64,000 nucleotides of DNA from Pseudoruegeria sp. SK021 (GTDB lineage Bacteria > Pseudomonadota > Alphaproteobacteria > Rhodobacterales > Rhodobacteraceae): contig NZ_MTBG01000013.1 of the NCBI RefSeq assembly GCF_002119405.1, forward strand, positions 1 through 64,000. Direction: 5' to 3'. Within the stretch, counting starts at the first letter, position 1; the number at the start of each line of letters is the position of its first letter. The notes below the pieces were generated by a model. That model did no database searches, had not been told where the DNA came from, and saw nothing but the letters and a program-made list of their open reading frames with translations. The translations under genes and the position numbers were made by a program. This document shows, one piece after another, positions 42,696 to 53,537 of the stretch.

Positions 42696-43961
42696 TCAGC
42701 TTGCGCTGACCGGTTCGCCTTTGCGATCCGCATAGATCAGAAGCGGCGAGGCTTCGGATGTAACGGCCTCAACATTGACCACCACTTCTTCAACCCCAAC
42801 AGCGGTTGGCAGATCGAACATGGTATCCAACAGGATGTCTTCCATGATGGACCGCAGCCCCCGCGCGCCTGTCTTGCGTGCAATCGCCCGCCGCGCAATC
42901 GCCGCAAGGGCGTCGTCGGTGAAGGTCAACTTGGTGTCCTCCAGTTCGAACAGACGCTGGTACTGCTTAACCAAGGCATTCTTCGGCTGCGTCAGAATCG
43001 TGATCAGCGCGTCTTCGTCGAGATCGCGCAGGGTGGCGATCACGGGCAAACGTCCGACGAATTCCGGGATCAAACCGAACTTCAGCAGATCCTCAGGCTC
43101 CAACTCGGTGAAGACCTCACCGACGCCCCGGCTATCGACATCCTTCACATCGGCACCGAAACCGATGCCCGACCCCTTACCGCGCCGCGAGATGATCTTG
43201 TCGAGACCGGCAAACGCCCCCCCGCAGATAAACAGGATGTTGGTCGTATCCACTTGCAGGAATTCCTGCTGCGGATGCTTGCGCCCGCCTTGCGGCGGCA
43301 CCGACGCAACCGTGCCTTCCATGATCTTCAGCAGAGCCTGCTGCACGCCCTCGCCCGACACATCGCGGGTGATCGACGGATTGTCCGACTTGCGGGTAAT
43401 CTTGTCGACCTCGTCAATATAGACGATGCCGCGCTGCGCGCGCTCAACGTTATATTCGCTGGACTGCAACAGCTTCAGGATGATGTTTTCCACGTCCTCA
43501 CCGACATAGCCGGCTTCGGTCAGCGTGGTTGCATCCGCCATGGTAAACGGCACATCCAGAATACGTGCAAGCGTCTGTGCCAGAAGCGTTTTCCCGCAAC
43601 CGGTCGGCCCGATCAGCAGGATATTCGACTTGGCCAGTTCAACCTCGCCGGTTTTTCCGGCATGGTTCAGACGTTTGTAGTGGTTGTGCACCGCCACTGA
43701 CAGCACCCGCTTAGCGTGGGACTGACCGATGACATAGTCATCAAGGACATCGCAGATTTCACGGGGCGCCGGCACACCTTCAGAAGATTTCAGCCCGGCC
43801 GTCTTGGTCTCTTCACGGATGATATCCATGCAGAGTTCAACACATTCATCGCAGATAAACACGGTCGGACCCGCGATAAGCTTGCGGACCTCATGCTGAC
43901 TTTTGCCGCAAAAGCTGCAATAAAGCGTGTTTTTACCGTCACCGCTTGAGTTGTTCGCCAT
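42696..43961 (-). CDS. clpX: ATP-dependent Clp protease ATPase subunit ClpX
   Basis: ClpX unfolds tagged proteins and threads them into ClpP. The 421-residue protein has the N-terminal zinc domain (CSFC near residue 15, later CDEC), Walker A GPTGCGKT near residue 118, the pore loop GYVGEDVE near residue 150, and Walker B VYIDEVDK. The arginine finger region R-Y-Q-R-L and the C-terminal domain are complete. It follows clpP by 134 bases on the same strand. In alphaproteobacteria ClpXP removes cell-cycle regulators such as CtrA. Confidence 0.98.
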   Translation of the reverse strand: MANNSSGDGKNTLYCSFCGKSQHEVRKLIAGPTVFICDECVELCMDIIREETKTAGLKSSEGVPAPREICDVLDDYVIGQSHAKRVLSVAVHNHYKRLNHAGKTGEVELAKSNILLIGPTGCGKTLLAQTLARILDVPFTMADATTLTEAGYVGEDVENIILKLLQSSEYNVERAQRGIVYIDEVDKITRKSDNPSITRDVSGEGVQQALLKIMEGTVASVPPQGGRKHPQQEFLQVDTTNILFICGGAFAGLDKIISRRGKGSGIGFGADVKDVDSRGVGEVFTELEPEDLLKFGLIPEFVGRLPVIATLRDLDEDALITILTQPKNALVKQYQRLFELEDTKLTFTDDALAAIARRAIARKTGARGLRSIMEDILLDTMFDLPTAVGVEEVVVNVEAVTSEASPLLIYADRKGEPVSAS

Positions 43962-44084
43962 TCATCACCTCCAAAGCGGCAAGTCTGCCCGTCTTTCGTT
44001 TACGCCTGCCCACGAAAAGCTATTCGCCACTTTAGGGGAGCATGACAGGACCGACAATGTCAAATTGAAGGCCCCATCGGGGTT

Positions 44085-44098
44085 TGGTCCTAGCGTCA
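44085..44098. repeat. 14-base direct repeat, copy 1 (at clpP stop)
   Basis: TGGTCCTAGCGTCA at 44085-44098 recurs without change at 44842-44855. This copy includes the clpP stop codon (TCA on the plus strand); the other lies upstream of clpP. A 14-base identity inside 800 bases is unlikely by chance. Confidence 0.6.
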
Positions 44099-44734
44099 TT
44101 TTTCCGCCTTGGGCTTCTCTAGCGCATCGCGGTTCTCGACGATTTGGTCGATCAGCCCCCACGCTTTTGCATCTTCCGCATCCATGAACTTATCGCGCTC
44201 AAGAGCATCTTCAACCGCTTCCAGCGACTGCCCGGTATGCTTGACATAAATGCCGTTCAACCGGTCTTTCAACTTTTGGGTCTCGCGGGCGTGGATCATG
44301 ATATCCGTCGCCTGACCCTGATAGCCACCCGAGGGCTGGTGCACCATGATCCGGCTGTTGGGCAGCGAGAACCGCATGCCCTTGGCACCGGCGGTCAGCA
44401 GCAGCGATCCCATGGACGCCGCCTGACCAACCACCAGGGTCGAAACCGCCGGCTTGATATATTGCATCGTGTCGTAAATCGACAGACCGGAGGTCACGAC
44501 ACCACCCGGCGAGTTGATGTACATAGAGATTTCCTTTTTCGGATTCTCCGCCTCAAGATGCAGCAACTGGGCCACGATCAATGACGACATGCCATCATGC
44601 ACGGGACCGGACAGAAAGATGATCCGTTCTTTCAGCAGCCGCGAAAAAATGTCGTAGGCCCGTTCGCCACGCGACGTCTGTTCGACCACCATCGGGACCA
44701 GGGTATTCATGTATGTATCGAGGGGGTCATTCAT
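44096..44734 (-). CDS. clpP: ATP-dependent Clp protease proteolytic subunit ClpP
   Basis: ClpP is the barrel-shaped serine protease used by ClpX and ClpA. The 212-residue protein has the catalytic serine in [11 protein letters not shown] near residue 106, the histidine in [11 protein letters not shown] near residue 130, and the aspartate in the later R-D-K-F-M-D region. The start at 44734 is the ATG of [10 protein letters not shown]. It is directly upstream of clpX and most likely transcribed with it. Confidence 0.97.
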   Translation of the reverse strand: MNDPLDTYMNTLVPMVVEQTSRGERAYDIFSRLLKERIIFLSGPVHDGMSSLIVAQLLHLEAENPKKEISMYINSPGGVVTSGLSIYDTMQYIKPAVSTLVVGQAASMGSLLLTAGAKGMRFSLPNSRIMVHQPSGGYQGQATDIMIHARETQKLKDRLNGIYVKHTGQSLEAVEDALERDKFMDAEDAKAWGLIDQIVENRDALEKPKAEK

Positions 44735-44841
44735 CTCGGTCTGCCTCTTGTCCTGAGCGTCTCGCGCCTTGTGGCTTGAGTCTTAGTCTGCCCTCTAGGG
44801 GGCTGCAAGGGGCCGAAGGCACTCTGTCCTACGGCGCAATA

Positions 44842-44855
44842 TGGTCCTAGCGTCA
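44842..44855. repeat. 14-base direct repeat, copy 2 (upstream of clpP)
   Basis: This copy of TGGTCCTAGCGTCA is identical to 44085-44098 and lies 107 bases upstream of the clpP start. Together the pair brackets clpP. Its role is unknown; it could be a duplication footprint or a paired protein site. Confidence 0.6.
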
Positions 44856-45050
44856 GGAGATTACGGAATGGACAACAAAAAACACGGCGTTGTCATCGGG
44901 TTCTCTCCAGATGGTCTCTGCGAGAGAATATTCAAGAGGCAGTCCACCCCGAGGGATCGCGTGGCGCCGGATTCTGTTGCAGCGCTGGCGACGCACGGCG
45001 CGGCCATCCGCGTGTTGAATGGCATTTGTCGAGTGGTTTCATATGGATCG

Positions 45051-45084
45051 CACCATCGCCCGAGGATCGTTTCGGGCGATGGTG
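45051..45084. terminator. Perfect 13-base-pair hairpin past pgm
   Basis: CACCATCGCCCGA at 45051-45063 pairs perfectly with TCGGGCGATGGTG at 45072-45084 across an 8-base loop. It lies about 60 bases past the pgm stop on the minus strand. No T run follows on either strand, so termination is only one possibility. Confidence 0.55.
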
Positions 45085-45145
45085 GAGGCTAATTGAGGCT
45101 CAGCGCCGACGGCAGACGACGGAGCCCACCTGTGTCACGCTTACC

Positions 45146-46825
<1,680 letters not shown>

Positions 46826-46871
46826 CTACCGCGTTTGGTAAACCGATCATATCAGCGCAGTCGGTCCAGAT

Positions 46872-46913
46872 AAAAAAAGGGCGCTGGCCGGGGTCTCCCC
46901 CCGTCCAACGCCC
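46872..46913 (-). terminator. Rho-independent terminator of alaS
   Basis: On the minus strand GGGCGTTGG pairs with CCAGCGCCC (one G-U pair), the stem continues with a second GC-rich part, and a run of seven T follows at once. It lies about 30 bases past the alaS stop and is the clearest classical terminator in the window. Confidence 0.9.
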
Positions 46914-46942
46914 CGGAACTCTCCGGTCAAACCGCCCAAGGC

Positions 46943-49600
46943 TTACTCTTGCAGCAACGCCTCGACCGCTGCGATGGCCTTGTCGGCCCCGTCCACACTG
47001 GGTCCACCGGCTTGGGCCATATCCGGGCGCCCACCGCCGCCTTTACCACCCAGAACACCGGCCGCAGCCTTGACCATCTCTACCGCCGAGATCCGGCCTG
47101 TGAGGTCAGCCGTGACACCCGCCGCAATTGCCGCCTTGCCGCCCGCATCCGCGATCAACAGCACAGCGCCCGATCCCATTTGCGTCTTATGCGCATCGAT
47201 CAAGCCCGGCAGATCCTTGCCAGTTACACCCGACAGGACCTGGCCCAGGAAGGGCACGCCGCCGATGACTTTGGCTTCTGCCGGAGCCGCACTGCCGCCC
47301 GACATCGCCAATTCCCGGCGCAGGTTGGCCACGTCGGACAACAACGCCTTCCGCTCGTCCAGCAGCGCCTTGATCCGCTCGGGCACCTCAGAGGTCTGGG
47401 TCTTCAGCGCCGACGCCACCTCGGCCAACAGGTGGTCCTGCGCTGACAGGTACTCAAACGCCGCTGCCCCGGTCAGGGCCTCAATGCGCCGGACACCCGA
47501 CGAGGACGCGCTGTCGCCCAACGTCACGAACATGCCGATATCGCCGGTGCGGGCCACATGGGTCCCGCCGCACAGTTCCAGCGAATAGGTCTCGCCATCG
47601 GCACCTTTGCCAGAGCCCGGCTGCTGCCCCATGGACACCACCCGCACCTCATCGCCGTATTTTTCGCCAAACAACGCCTGCGCCCCCAAGGCACGCGCGT
47701 CATCGGGGGTCATGATCCGGGTATCAACGGCGGCGTTCTGACGGATATAGGCATTCACATCGGCTTCGACCTTGCGCAGTTCCTCGCGGCTCAGCGCCTT
47801 GGAATGGCTGAAATCAAACCGCAACCGGTCCGGCGCGTTCAACGAGCCACGCTGCGCTACATGCGGGCCCAGCGCCTCGCGCAGCGCTTCGTGCAGCAAG
47901 TGCGTGGCCGAGTGGTTGGCGCGAATCGCGCCGCGCCGGGTGGGATCGACGATCAGTTCAGCGCCTTGGCCGGCGGTCAGTGTCCCGTCGGTCACCTCGG
48001 CGACGTGAAAGACAATCCCGGCAGTTTTGCGGGTATCGCTGATCTGCGCTGTTCCGGTCGCCGTTTTCAACAGGCCGGTGTCACCCACCTGCCCGCCCGA
48101 TTCGGCATAGAACGGCGTCTGATTCGCGACGATCAGCACGCTGGAGCCTGCGGCGGCTTCTTTGGTTTCCGCGCCGTCCTGCACAAGGGCCAGAATCTGC
48201 CCCTCAGCGGCTTCCATGTCATAGCCAAGGAATTCGGTCACGCCGTGGGTCTCGGCCAGATCAAACCAGATCGAAGCATCGGCAGTTTCGCCCGAGCCGG
48301 ACCACGCGGCCCGCGCCTTTTGCTTTTGCGCCGCCATGGCCGCATCAAAGCCAGCGGTATCCACCGCACGGCCTTTTTCCCGCAGCGCGTCCTGCGTCAG
48401 GTCCAATGGGAAGCCAAAGGTGTCGTACAGCTTGAACGCCGCCGCACCGGGCAGGTCGGACCCGTCTGGCAGTCCGGCCAGTTCATCCTCCAGCAACCGC
48501 AAGCCGCGATCCAACGTGGTCTGAAAGCGAGTTTCTTCCAATCGCAGGGTTTCTTCGATCAACGCCTGCGCCCGGCCCAGTTCAGGATAGGCTTGCCCCA
48601 TCTGCTGCACCAGTTTGGGCACCAAGCGATACATCAGCGGATCGGTGGCACCCAGCAGATGCGCATGGCGCATGGCGCGGCGCATGATCCGGCGCAGCAC
48701 ATAGCCGCGGCCTTCATTCGACGGCATCACCCCATCCGCGATCAGGAACGAGGTCGACCGCAGGTGATCGGCAATCACCCGGTGGTGAATCTTGCCCGGC
48801 CCATCCGGATCCGCGCCCGTGGCCTGCGCCGAGGCGTCGATCAGGGCCCGGAACAAATCGGTGTCGTAATTGTCGTGCTTGCCTTGCAGCAAGGCCGCGA
48901 TCCGCTCCAGCCCCATGCCGGTGTCGATCGATGGCCGGGGCAGATTCTCGCGACGGCCGCCCTCGAACTGCTCGAACTGCATGAAGACAAGGTTCCAGAT
49001 CTCGATGAACCGGTCACCATCCTCATCGGCGCTGCCCGGAGGGCCGCCCCAGATGTGATCGCCGTGATCATAAAAAATCTCACTGCACGGCCCGCAGGGA
49101 CCGGTGGCGCCCATGGACCAGAAATTATCATCGGTCGCGATGCGGATAATCCGGTCATCGCTGAGTCCAGCATATTTCTTCCAGATATTCGCGGCTTCGT
49201 CATCGTCATGATAGACGGTGACCAGCAACTTATCTTTGTTGATCCCGAATTCCTTGGTCAGCAGGTCCCATGCGAACGGGATCGCCTCGTCCTTGAAGTA
49301 ATCGCCGAAGGAAAAGTTGCCGAGCATTTCAAAGAAAGTGTGGTGCCGCGCGGTGTAGCCCACATTGTCGAGGTCATTGTGCTTGCCCCCGGCCCGCACG
49401 CATTTCTGGCTGGTGACGGCGCGGGTATAGTCGCGGGTTTCAACGCCGGTAAAGACGTTCTTGAACTGCACCATACCGGCATTGGTGAACATCAAGGTCG
49501 GGTCATTGCGCGGCACCAGCGGAGAGCTGTCCACGACCCGGTGATCGTTCCGGTTAAAGTAATCAAGATAGGTAGAGCGGATATCGTTCAGGCTGACCAT
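46943..49600 (-). CDS. alaS: Alanine-tRNA ligase
   Basis: AlaS charges tRNA-Ala and clears mischarged Ser and Gly. The 885-residue protein has the class II catalytic core ([14 protein letters not shown] near residue 70), the editing domain with [12 protein letters not shown] near residue 570 and [13 protein letters not shown] near residue 670, and the C-terminal C-Ala domain. The start is the ATG of [15 protein letters not shown]; the longer frame to 49699 is not conserved-looking. It is a single-gene unit with its own terminator. Confidence 0.97.
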   Translation of the reverse strand: MVSLNDIRSTYLDYFNRNDHRVVDSSPLVPRNDPTLMFTNAGMVQFKNVFTGVETRDYTRAVTSQKCVRAGGKHNDLDNVGYTARHHTFFEMLGNFSFGDYFKDEAIPFAWDLLTKEFGINKDKLLVTVYHDDDEAANIWKKYAGLSDDRIIRIATDDNFWSMGATGPCGPCSEIFYDHGDHIWGGPPGSADEDGDRFIEIWNLVFMQFEQFEGGRRENLPRPSIDTGMGLERIAALLQGKHDNYDTDLFRALIDASAQATGADPDGPGKIHHRVIADHLRSTSFLIADGVMPSNEGRGYVLRRIMRRAMRHAHLLGATDPLMYRLVPKLVQQMGQAYPELGRAQALIEETLRLEETRFQTTLDRGLRLLEDELAGLPDGSDLPGAAAFKLYDTFGFPLDLTQDALREKGRAVDTAGFDAAMAAQKQKARAAWSGSGETADASIWFDLAETHGVTEFLGYDMEAAEGQILALVQDGAETKEAAAGSSVLIVANQTPFYAESGGQVGDTGLLKTATGTAQISDTRKTAGIVFHVAEVTDGTLTAGQGAELIVDPTRRGAIRANHSATHLLHEALREALGPHVAQRGSLNAPDRLRFDFSHSKALSREELRKVEADVNAYIRQNAAVDTRIMTPDDARALGAQALFGEKYGDEVRVVSMGQQPGSGKGADGETYSLELCGGTHVARTGDIGMFVTLGDSASSSGVRRIEALTGAAAFEYLSAQDHLLAEVASALKTQTSEVPERIKALLDERKALLSDVANLRRELAMSGGSAAPAEAKVIGGVPFLGQVLSGVTGKDLPGLIDAHKTQMGSGAVLLIADAGGKAAIAAGVTADLTGRISAVEMVKAAAGVLGGKGGGGRPDMAQAGGPSVDGADKAIAAVEALLQE

Positions 49601-49702
49601 GGCTTCGGGACTTTCTGGGGCTTTCGGAGCGTTCTGGCATCGGGACTGGGTTCGTGTAGCGGTCTGGGCGCGAGGTGTCCAGAATCGCGACGCGACCAAA
49701 CG

Positions 49703-50356
49703 TCAGGTTGTAGGGCGCAGGCGGTGCCGCCGATAGACCTCGATCATGCCGCCCAACAGCACCCCGTTCAGCAGGTGCCAAAGGAAATGGGTGCCAAAGG
49801 GGATCTGACCGCAAAGCGTCCGGTCCAGCGACCGGAAGGTCAGCGACACTGTCAGCAGAGCCGCCGAGACCAACAATCCCTGCGCCGTTTCCGGCGCTCT
49901 GCGGCGCAACAGCACCCCGTACACGACCATCAGAAGCGGCAATGGCCAGTACATCGCGGATACTTGAAAGAACGGCAGTGCCTGAAAGACCGGCACCGTC
50001 AACGCCACATAGGGCACGAACAAGGCCGTCGCCCCAAGCGCGGCCCACAGGCCAAGCCCCCAATACTCACGATGCGCGACAAACACATAGACTACGGCAA
50101 AGAGGGCGATAAAGCCCACATCGGCAAAGCTGGACCAGACTTGCGCATGGGTATGAAACAGAAAACTGCCGATGCCAATCGCCGCCAGAAGCCCGACCAG
50201 CGTGTTGGCAAGGCCCGACCCAAGTCCCCGCGTTCGCCGCCACATCACGACAGCGGCAACCAGAAAGGCCACATTGGACAGCGCGTTCACCGGCTCGGCC
50301 CAGTATGACGGATCAAGCCGTTCGCAATAGCCATCAATCGCGGTGGTCAGGTCCAT
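49703..50356 (-). CDS. Ceramidase-like (CREST superfamily) membrane protein
   Basis: The 217-residue protein has seven hydrophobic helices and the alkaline-ceramidase/CREST signature: W-A-E-P-V-N-A-L-S-N at residue 19, G-S-F-L-F-H-T near residue 63 and the distal GTHFLWHLLNG near residue 188. In CREST hydrolases these histidines and the nearby aspartate (here in S-F-A-D-V-G) bind zinc. Substrates in bacteria are not known; ceramide-like or other membrane amides are guesses. It lies 102 bases before alaS on the same strand. Confidence 0.85.
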   Translation of the reverse strand: MDLTTAIDGYCERLDPSYWAEPVNALSNVAFLVAAVVMWRRTRGLGSGLANTLVGLLAAIGIGSFLFHTHAQVWSSFADVGFIALFAVVYVFVAHREYWGLGLWAALGATALFVPYVALTVPVFQALPFFQVSAMYWPLPLLMVVYGVLLRRRAPETAQGLLVSAALLTVSLTFRSLDRTLCGQIPFGTHFLWHLLNGVLLGGMIEVYRRHRLRPTT

Positions 50357-50436
50357 TATGGTCGTCTCCGGGTCGCTGGGTCATCACATTTCACGCCATG
50401 GCACCATCATAGCCCGTCAAGGGCGGCCCCGACGTG

Positions 50437-51027
50437 TCAGTCGGTGTTACGCGGCAAAAAGCCCATAAAGACTGCTGCCCCCATGACCAGCACCACCGCC
50501 GCCTTCAAGGCAACGGCCAGACTAAGCCCGCTAGCAAGGATCGCTTCAACCAACACGGTAAGCTGGCTCAGTTGTGCCATCGCCGCGACGAACAGCACCA
50601 GATACACAGTACTGACCCGGGCCAGCGACCGGTCCCGGGCCGGATCGGCCCGGCGGGATCGGGTCTCACGCGTTTGCAGAACAACAAACAACGGCGCAAA
50701 GATAATCAGCGACGACAGCGGATAGCTGATGCGCAACCGACCATCCAGCAGCCAATAATCGATCAGCCGATGGGCAATCAGCACGATATCGGCAACCGAA
50801 ATCGCCAGCGCGACGGTAATCAGCGCATAGGTGAACATATCCCGCGCCGACAGGATCTTGCCCGGGCGCGGCACCGGGGGCGTGAACGGCGTCTCCGCCC
50901 AAGCGCCCAACGCTTCGGTGACCTCACTGTCCGACCACCCGGCGTCAATCATGGCGGTGCGCAGCGCCCCGCGATCATGCCCCGCCATCAATCCGTGACG
51001 AACAAATTCTGCAAGCTCGCGGGCCAT
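50437..51027 (-). CDS. Four-helix membrane protein (DUF5671-like), uncertain family
   Basis: The 196-residue protein has a soluble N-terminal part (residues 1-55, including R-T-A-M-I-D-A-G-W-S-D-S-E-V, a short helical motif seen before membrane domains) and four hydrophobic helices. It resembles DUF5671 membrane proteins, but the match is by memory of the pattern only. Function is unknown. It starts three bases past the tadA stop, so it is probably co-transcribed with tadA. Confidence 0.65.
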   Translation of the reverse strand: MARELAEFVRHGLMAGHDRGALRTAMIDAGWSDSEVTEALGAWAETPFTPPVPRPGKILSARDMFTYALITVALAISVADIVLIAHRLIDYWLLDGRLRISYPLSSLIIFAPLFVVLQTRETRSRRADPARDRSLARVSTVYLVLFVAAMAQLSQLTVLVEAILASGLSLAVALKAAVVLVMGAAVFMGFLPRNTD

Positions 51028-51030
51028 GGT

Positions 51031-51486
51031 CTATCTCCGTTTGTCCCGGAAGAAGTCCCGCAAAAGCATCTCAGCTTCGACCCCACCAATTCCGTCATAG
51101 ATGTCGGGCACATGGTGGGATTGCGCATGACTAAAGACGCGCGCCCCTTGTGCTACTCCGCCGGATTTGGGGTCGGAGGCGGCATAATACAAGCGCGGAA
51201 TACGGGCGGCAGCAATGGCCGCCGCGCACATGGCACAAGGTTCCAAGGTCACATAAAGCGCATGACCGATCAGTCGTTCGGACCCCAGCGCTGCACAGGC
51301 CGCGCGAATAACGAGCATTTCGGCATGAGCGGTCGGATCAGACAATTCGCGGGTGCGGTTGCCAGCTTCGGCCACCACCTGCCCCTTGGGGTCCAGCAGA
51401 ACAGCCCCGACCGGCACCTCGCCGCGGGCGGCGGCGGCGCGGGCTTGACCCAGCGCACGGTCCATATGGCTGACGAACGGCTTCAT
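51031..51486 (-). CDS. tadA: tRNA adenosine(34) deaminase TadA
   Basis: TadA makes inosine at the wobble base of tRNA-Arg(ACG). The 151-residue protein is a zinc cytidine-deaminase fold with HAEM near residue 55 (zinc histidine and catalytic glutamate) and PCAMC near residue 85 (zinc cysteines). The late D-P-K-S-G-G-V-A-Q-G and V-F-S-H-A match TadA. The start at 51486 is chosen by family length; a later ATG (M-D-R-A-L-G-Q-A) is also possible. It is divergent from rluB. Confidence 0.92.
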   Translation of the reverse strand: MKPFVSHMDRALGQARAAAARGEVPVGAVLLDPKGQVVAEAGNRTRELSDPTAHAEMLVIRAACAALGSERLIGHALYVTLEPCAMCAAAIAAARIPRLYYAASDPKSGGVAQGARVFSHAQSHHVPDIYDGIGGVEAEMLLRDFFRDKRR

Positions 51487-51563
51487 ACAGCGGTCATGGC
51501 CCGGATCGACGCCGCCACGCAACAGGCTTTCGCTTTGTCGCAGGACCGGATACAGCCTGAGAC

Positions 51564-52346
51564 ATGACCGATAAAGAACATACGGGCGAGCGGATCGCCA
51601 AAGTGCTGGCGCGCGCCGGAGTGGCCTCGCGTCGCGGTGCAGAAATCATCATCGCCGAAGGGCGAGTGAAGGTAAACGGCAAGCGAATCGACAGCCCGGC
51701 CCTGAATGTCGGCCCCGGCGACAAGATCACCTTGGACGGCAAACCTTTGGCCGAGCCGGAAGCGCCGCGTCTGTGGCTGTACTACAAGCCGCTCGGGCTG
51801 GTCACCACCGCCCGAGATGAAAAGGGCCGCGAAACCGTCTTTGACAGCCTGCCCGAAGATATGCCCCGGGTGCTGAGCGTCGGACGGCTGGACATCAATT
51901 CCGAAGGCCTGTTGCTGCTGACCAATGACGGCGGGATCAAGCGGCGGCTGGAACTGCCCAGCACCGGTTGGGTGCGCAAATACCGGGTCCGGGTCAAAGG
52001 CAATCCAAAAGACGACGATTTCGTCGGTTTGCGCAAAGGCGTGGTCGTGGATGGGGAACGCTTTGCGCCGATGGATATCGGCATAGACCGCATGCAAGGG
52101 GCGAATGCGTGGCTGACCATTGGCATCCGTGAAGGTAAGAACCGCGAAGTGCGCCGCGCCATGGAAAGCATCGGACTGGTTGTGAACCGGCTGATCCGGG
52201 TCAGCTATGGCCCGTTCCGTCTGGGCGATATGGAACCCGGCGCTGTGGAAGAGGTGAAGGCCCGCGTGCTGCGTGATCAGTTGGGTCTGGGCAACGCCAC
52301 CCCGTCGCAAGATCCCAAAGCCCGCCCGAAACGCACCAGAAACTAA
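51564..52346 (+). CDS. rluB: 23S rRNA pseudouridine synthase, RluB-like
   Basis: The enzyme isomerises a uridine to pseudouridine in the large-subunit rRNA. The 260-residue protein has an N-terminal S4 RNA-binding domain (residues 8-55, R-I-A-K-V-L-A-R-A-G-V-A-S-R-R) and an RsuA-type catalytic domain, with the aspartate in GRLDINSEGLLLLTNDG near residue 112 and K-N-R-E-V-R-R-A near residue 190. RluB rather than RsuA or RluE is favoured by length and the S4 domain. Confidence 0.88.
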   Translation: MTDKEHTGERIAKVLARAGVASRRGAEIIIAEGRVKVNGKRIDSPALNVGPGDKITLDGKPLAEPEAPRLWLYYKPLGLVTTARDEKGRETVFDSLPEDMPRVLSVGRLDINSEGLLLLTNDGGIKRRLELPSTGWVRKYRVRVKGNPKDDDFVGLRKGVVVDGERFAPMDIGIDRMQGANAWLTIGIREGKNREVRRAMESIGLVVNRLIRVSYGPFRLGDMEPGAVEEVKARVLRDQLGLGNATPSQDPKARPKRTRN

Positions 52347-52353
52347 GGTATTT

Positions 52354-52372
52354 CCCCGTGCGGGGCCGTTTT
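52354..52372 (+). terminator. Short terminator-like hairpin after rluB
   Basis: CCCCG-TG-CGGGG is followed after three bases by TTTT, eight bases past the rluB stop. The stem is only five base pairs, so this is a weak candidate. Confidence 0.4.
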
Positions 52373-52459
52373 CTCCGGCATTGTCATAGCATCTTTGCTT
52401 GCAGCACCCACATGATGCCCTAATACTCGAAACGGTCGAACACGAAGGGACACGCCAGA

Positions 52460-52645
52460 ATGCTATTGGCCATGAGATTGCTCATGTTCCTCATGGTCGT
52501 GGCCGCCGTGGTCTATGGTGCCGTGTCGCTTGTGCGATGGGCCGGAAGCAGAGGAGACGTTATGTCGGGAACGGGCCTGCAAAAGCTGTCCTTCGCATTG
52601 CTTGTTGGACTGATGCTCTATGCCGCCGTGACCGGAGGGGTTTGA
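52460..52645 (+). CDS. Small two-helix membrane protein, first gene of the TelA cluster
   Basis: The 61-residue product has two hydrophobic helices (residues 3-25 and 42-60) with a basic and glycine-rich linker. No family is recognised. Its TGA overlaps the ATG of the XpaC-like gene (TGATG), so it is translationally coupled to that gene and probably real despite its size. A GAAGGGAC lies 9-16 bases before the ATG. Confidence 0.75.
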   Translation: MLLAMRLLMFLMVVAAVVYGAVSLVRWAGSRGDVMSGTGLQKLSFALLVGLMLYAAVTGGV

Positions 52646-53520
52646 TGGCACAACGATTTGGCGGCAAGTATAGCCCCGACAGCAACGGGCCCGATGCTTC
52701 GCAGGCGACGTCAGAGCGTCCGTTCGCCGGAAAAACCGTCGCCCGTGCCGGGTTTCGGTCGAACGCATTGTTCCTACTGCCCTTTCCGTTTCTGATTTCA
52801 GCCTTCCGCAGTGAGCCGACCGGCCTTGCGCTGAACCTCGGCTGCTTTGGGCTGCTGATCCTTGCGGCGTGGCTGACCCGGGACGGGTTGCGCGCCGAAG
52901 ACGCGTATGACGCCCGCAAAGTCGCCCGCAAACCCGCGATTCCCCGCAAAATCTTTGGGTCGGTGCTGACCGGACTGGGGCTGGCGCTGGCCGGTCTGGC
53001 CGATGGCAGCCTGTCCAATGCCGTGATTTTCGGTGGGCTTGGGGCCGTGCTGCATGGGTTTTCTTTCGGCCTCGATCCTCTGGTTAACAAAGGCATGGAC
53101 AGCGCCAACCGGCACGATTCTGAACGGGTCGCCCGGGCGATCACCGGCGCAGAAGGCCATTTGTCGGCCATGTCCGAGGCGATCAGTCGAACCCGGGACC
53201 GGACCCTTGAAAGTCGGGTCGACCAGTTCAAGGCAACGGCCCGCAAGATGTTCCGCACCGTCGAGGACGATCCGCGCGACCTGACGGCAGCCCGCAAGTT
53301 CCTTGGCGTCTATTTGCAAGGCGCACGGGACGCGACCGTGAAATTTGCCGATCTCTACACCCGAAACCGCGACCCGCAGGCCAGAACCGACTATGTCGCG
53401 CTTTTGGATGATCTAGATCGCAATTTTGCCGCCAAAACAGAGACACTTCTGCTGGACAACCGCACCGATCTGAACATTGAGATTGAGGTCTTGCGCGAAC
53501 GTCTGGACCGCGAAACCTGA
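52645..53520 (+). CDS. XpaC-like 5-bromo-4-chloroindolyl phosphate hydrolysis family protein
   Basis: The 291-residue protein has three or four hydrophobic helices in the first half (F-L-L-P-F-P-F-L-I-S near residue 46, then A-L-N-L-G-C-F-G-L-L-I-L) and a long helical cytoplasmic second half (R-V-A-R-A-I-T-G-A-E-G-H-L, then T-A-R-K-M-F-R-T-V). This fits the XpaC family, which often lies beside telA. The name comes from a screening phenotype; phosphatase activity is not established. The ATG overlaps the preceding stop, and the telA ATG follows 17 bases after this gene ends. Confidence 0.82.
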   Translation: MAQRFGGKYSPDSNGPDASQATSERPFAGKTVARAGFRSNALFLLPFPFLISAFRSEPTGLALNLGCFGLLILAAWLTRDGLRAEDAYDARKVARKPAIPRKIFGSVLTGLGLALAGLADGSLSNAVIFGGLGAVLHGFSFGLDPLVNKGMDSANRHDSERVARAITGAEGHLSAMSEAISRTRDRTLESRVDQFKATARKMFRTVEDDPRDLTAARKFLGVYLQGARDATVKFADLYTRNRDPQARTDYVALLDDLDRNFAAKTETLLLDNRTDLNIEIEVLRERLDRET

Positions 53521-53537
53521 CTTACCGGAGAACCTCC

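Larger units (their letters stand above)
44735..45145. other. clpP-pgm intergenic region with hairpin and doubtful small frame
   Basis: This 411-base gap contains the clpP promoter region, copy 2 of the 14-base repeat and a strong hairpin near 45051-45084. A plus-strand frame from an ATG at 44868 (after AGGAGATTACGGA) encodes 74 residues starting M-D-N-K-K-H-G-V-V-I-G-F, but the rest is not protein-like and its end runs through the hairpin. It is judged unproven. Confidence 0.45.

Noticed and set aside
44868-45092. Plus-strand small gene in the clpP-pgm gap
   Set aside because: Despite a fair ribosome-binding site, the translation is not protein-like after the first 12 residues and its end runs through a perfect hairpin. 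It is kept only as part of the intergenic description.
47558-50308. Very long plus-strand open frame (916 codons) opposite alaS
   Set aside because: It mirrors the highly conserved alaS gene. GC-rich third positions remove stops on the opposite strand; the translation is rich in Arg, Gln, His and Gly with no domain.
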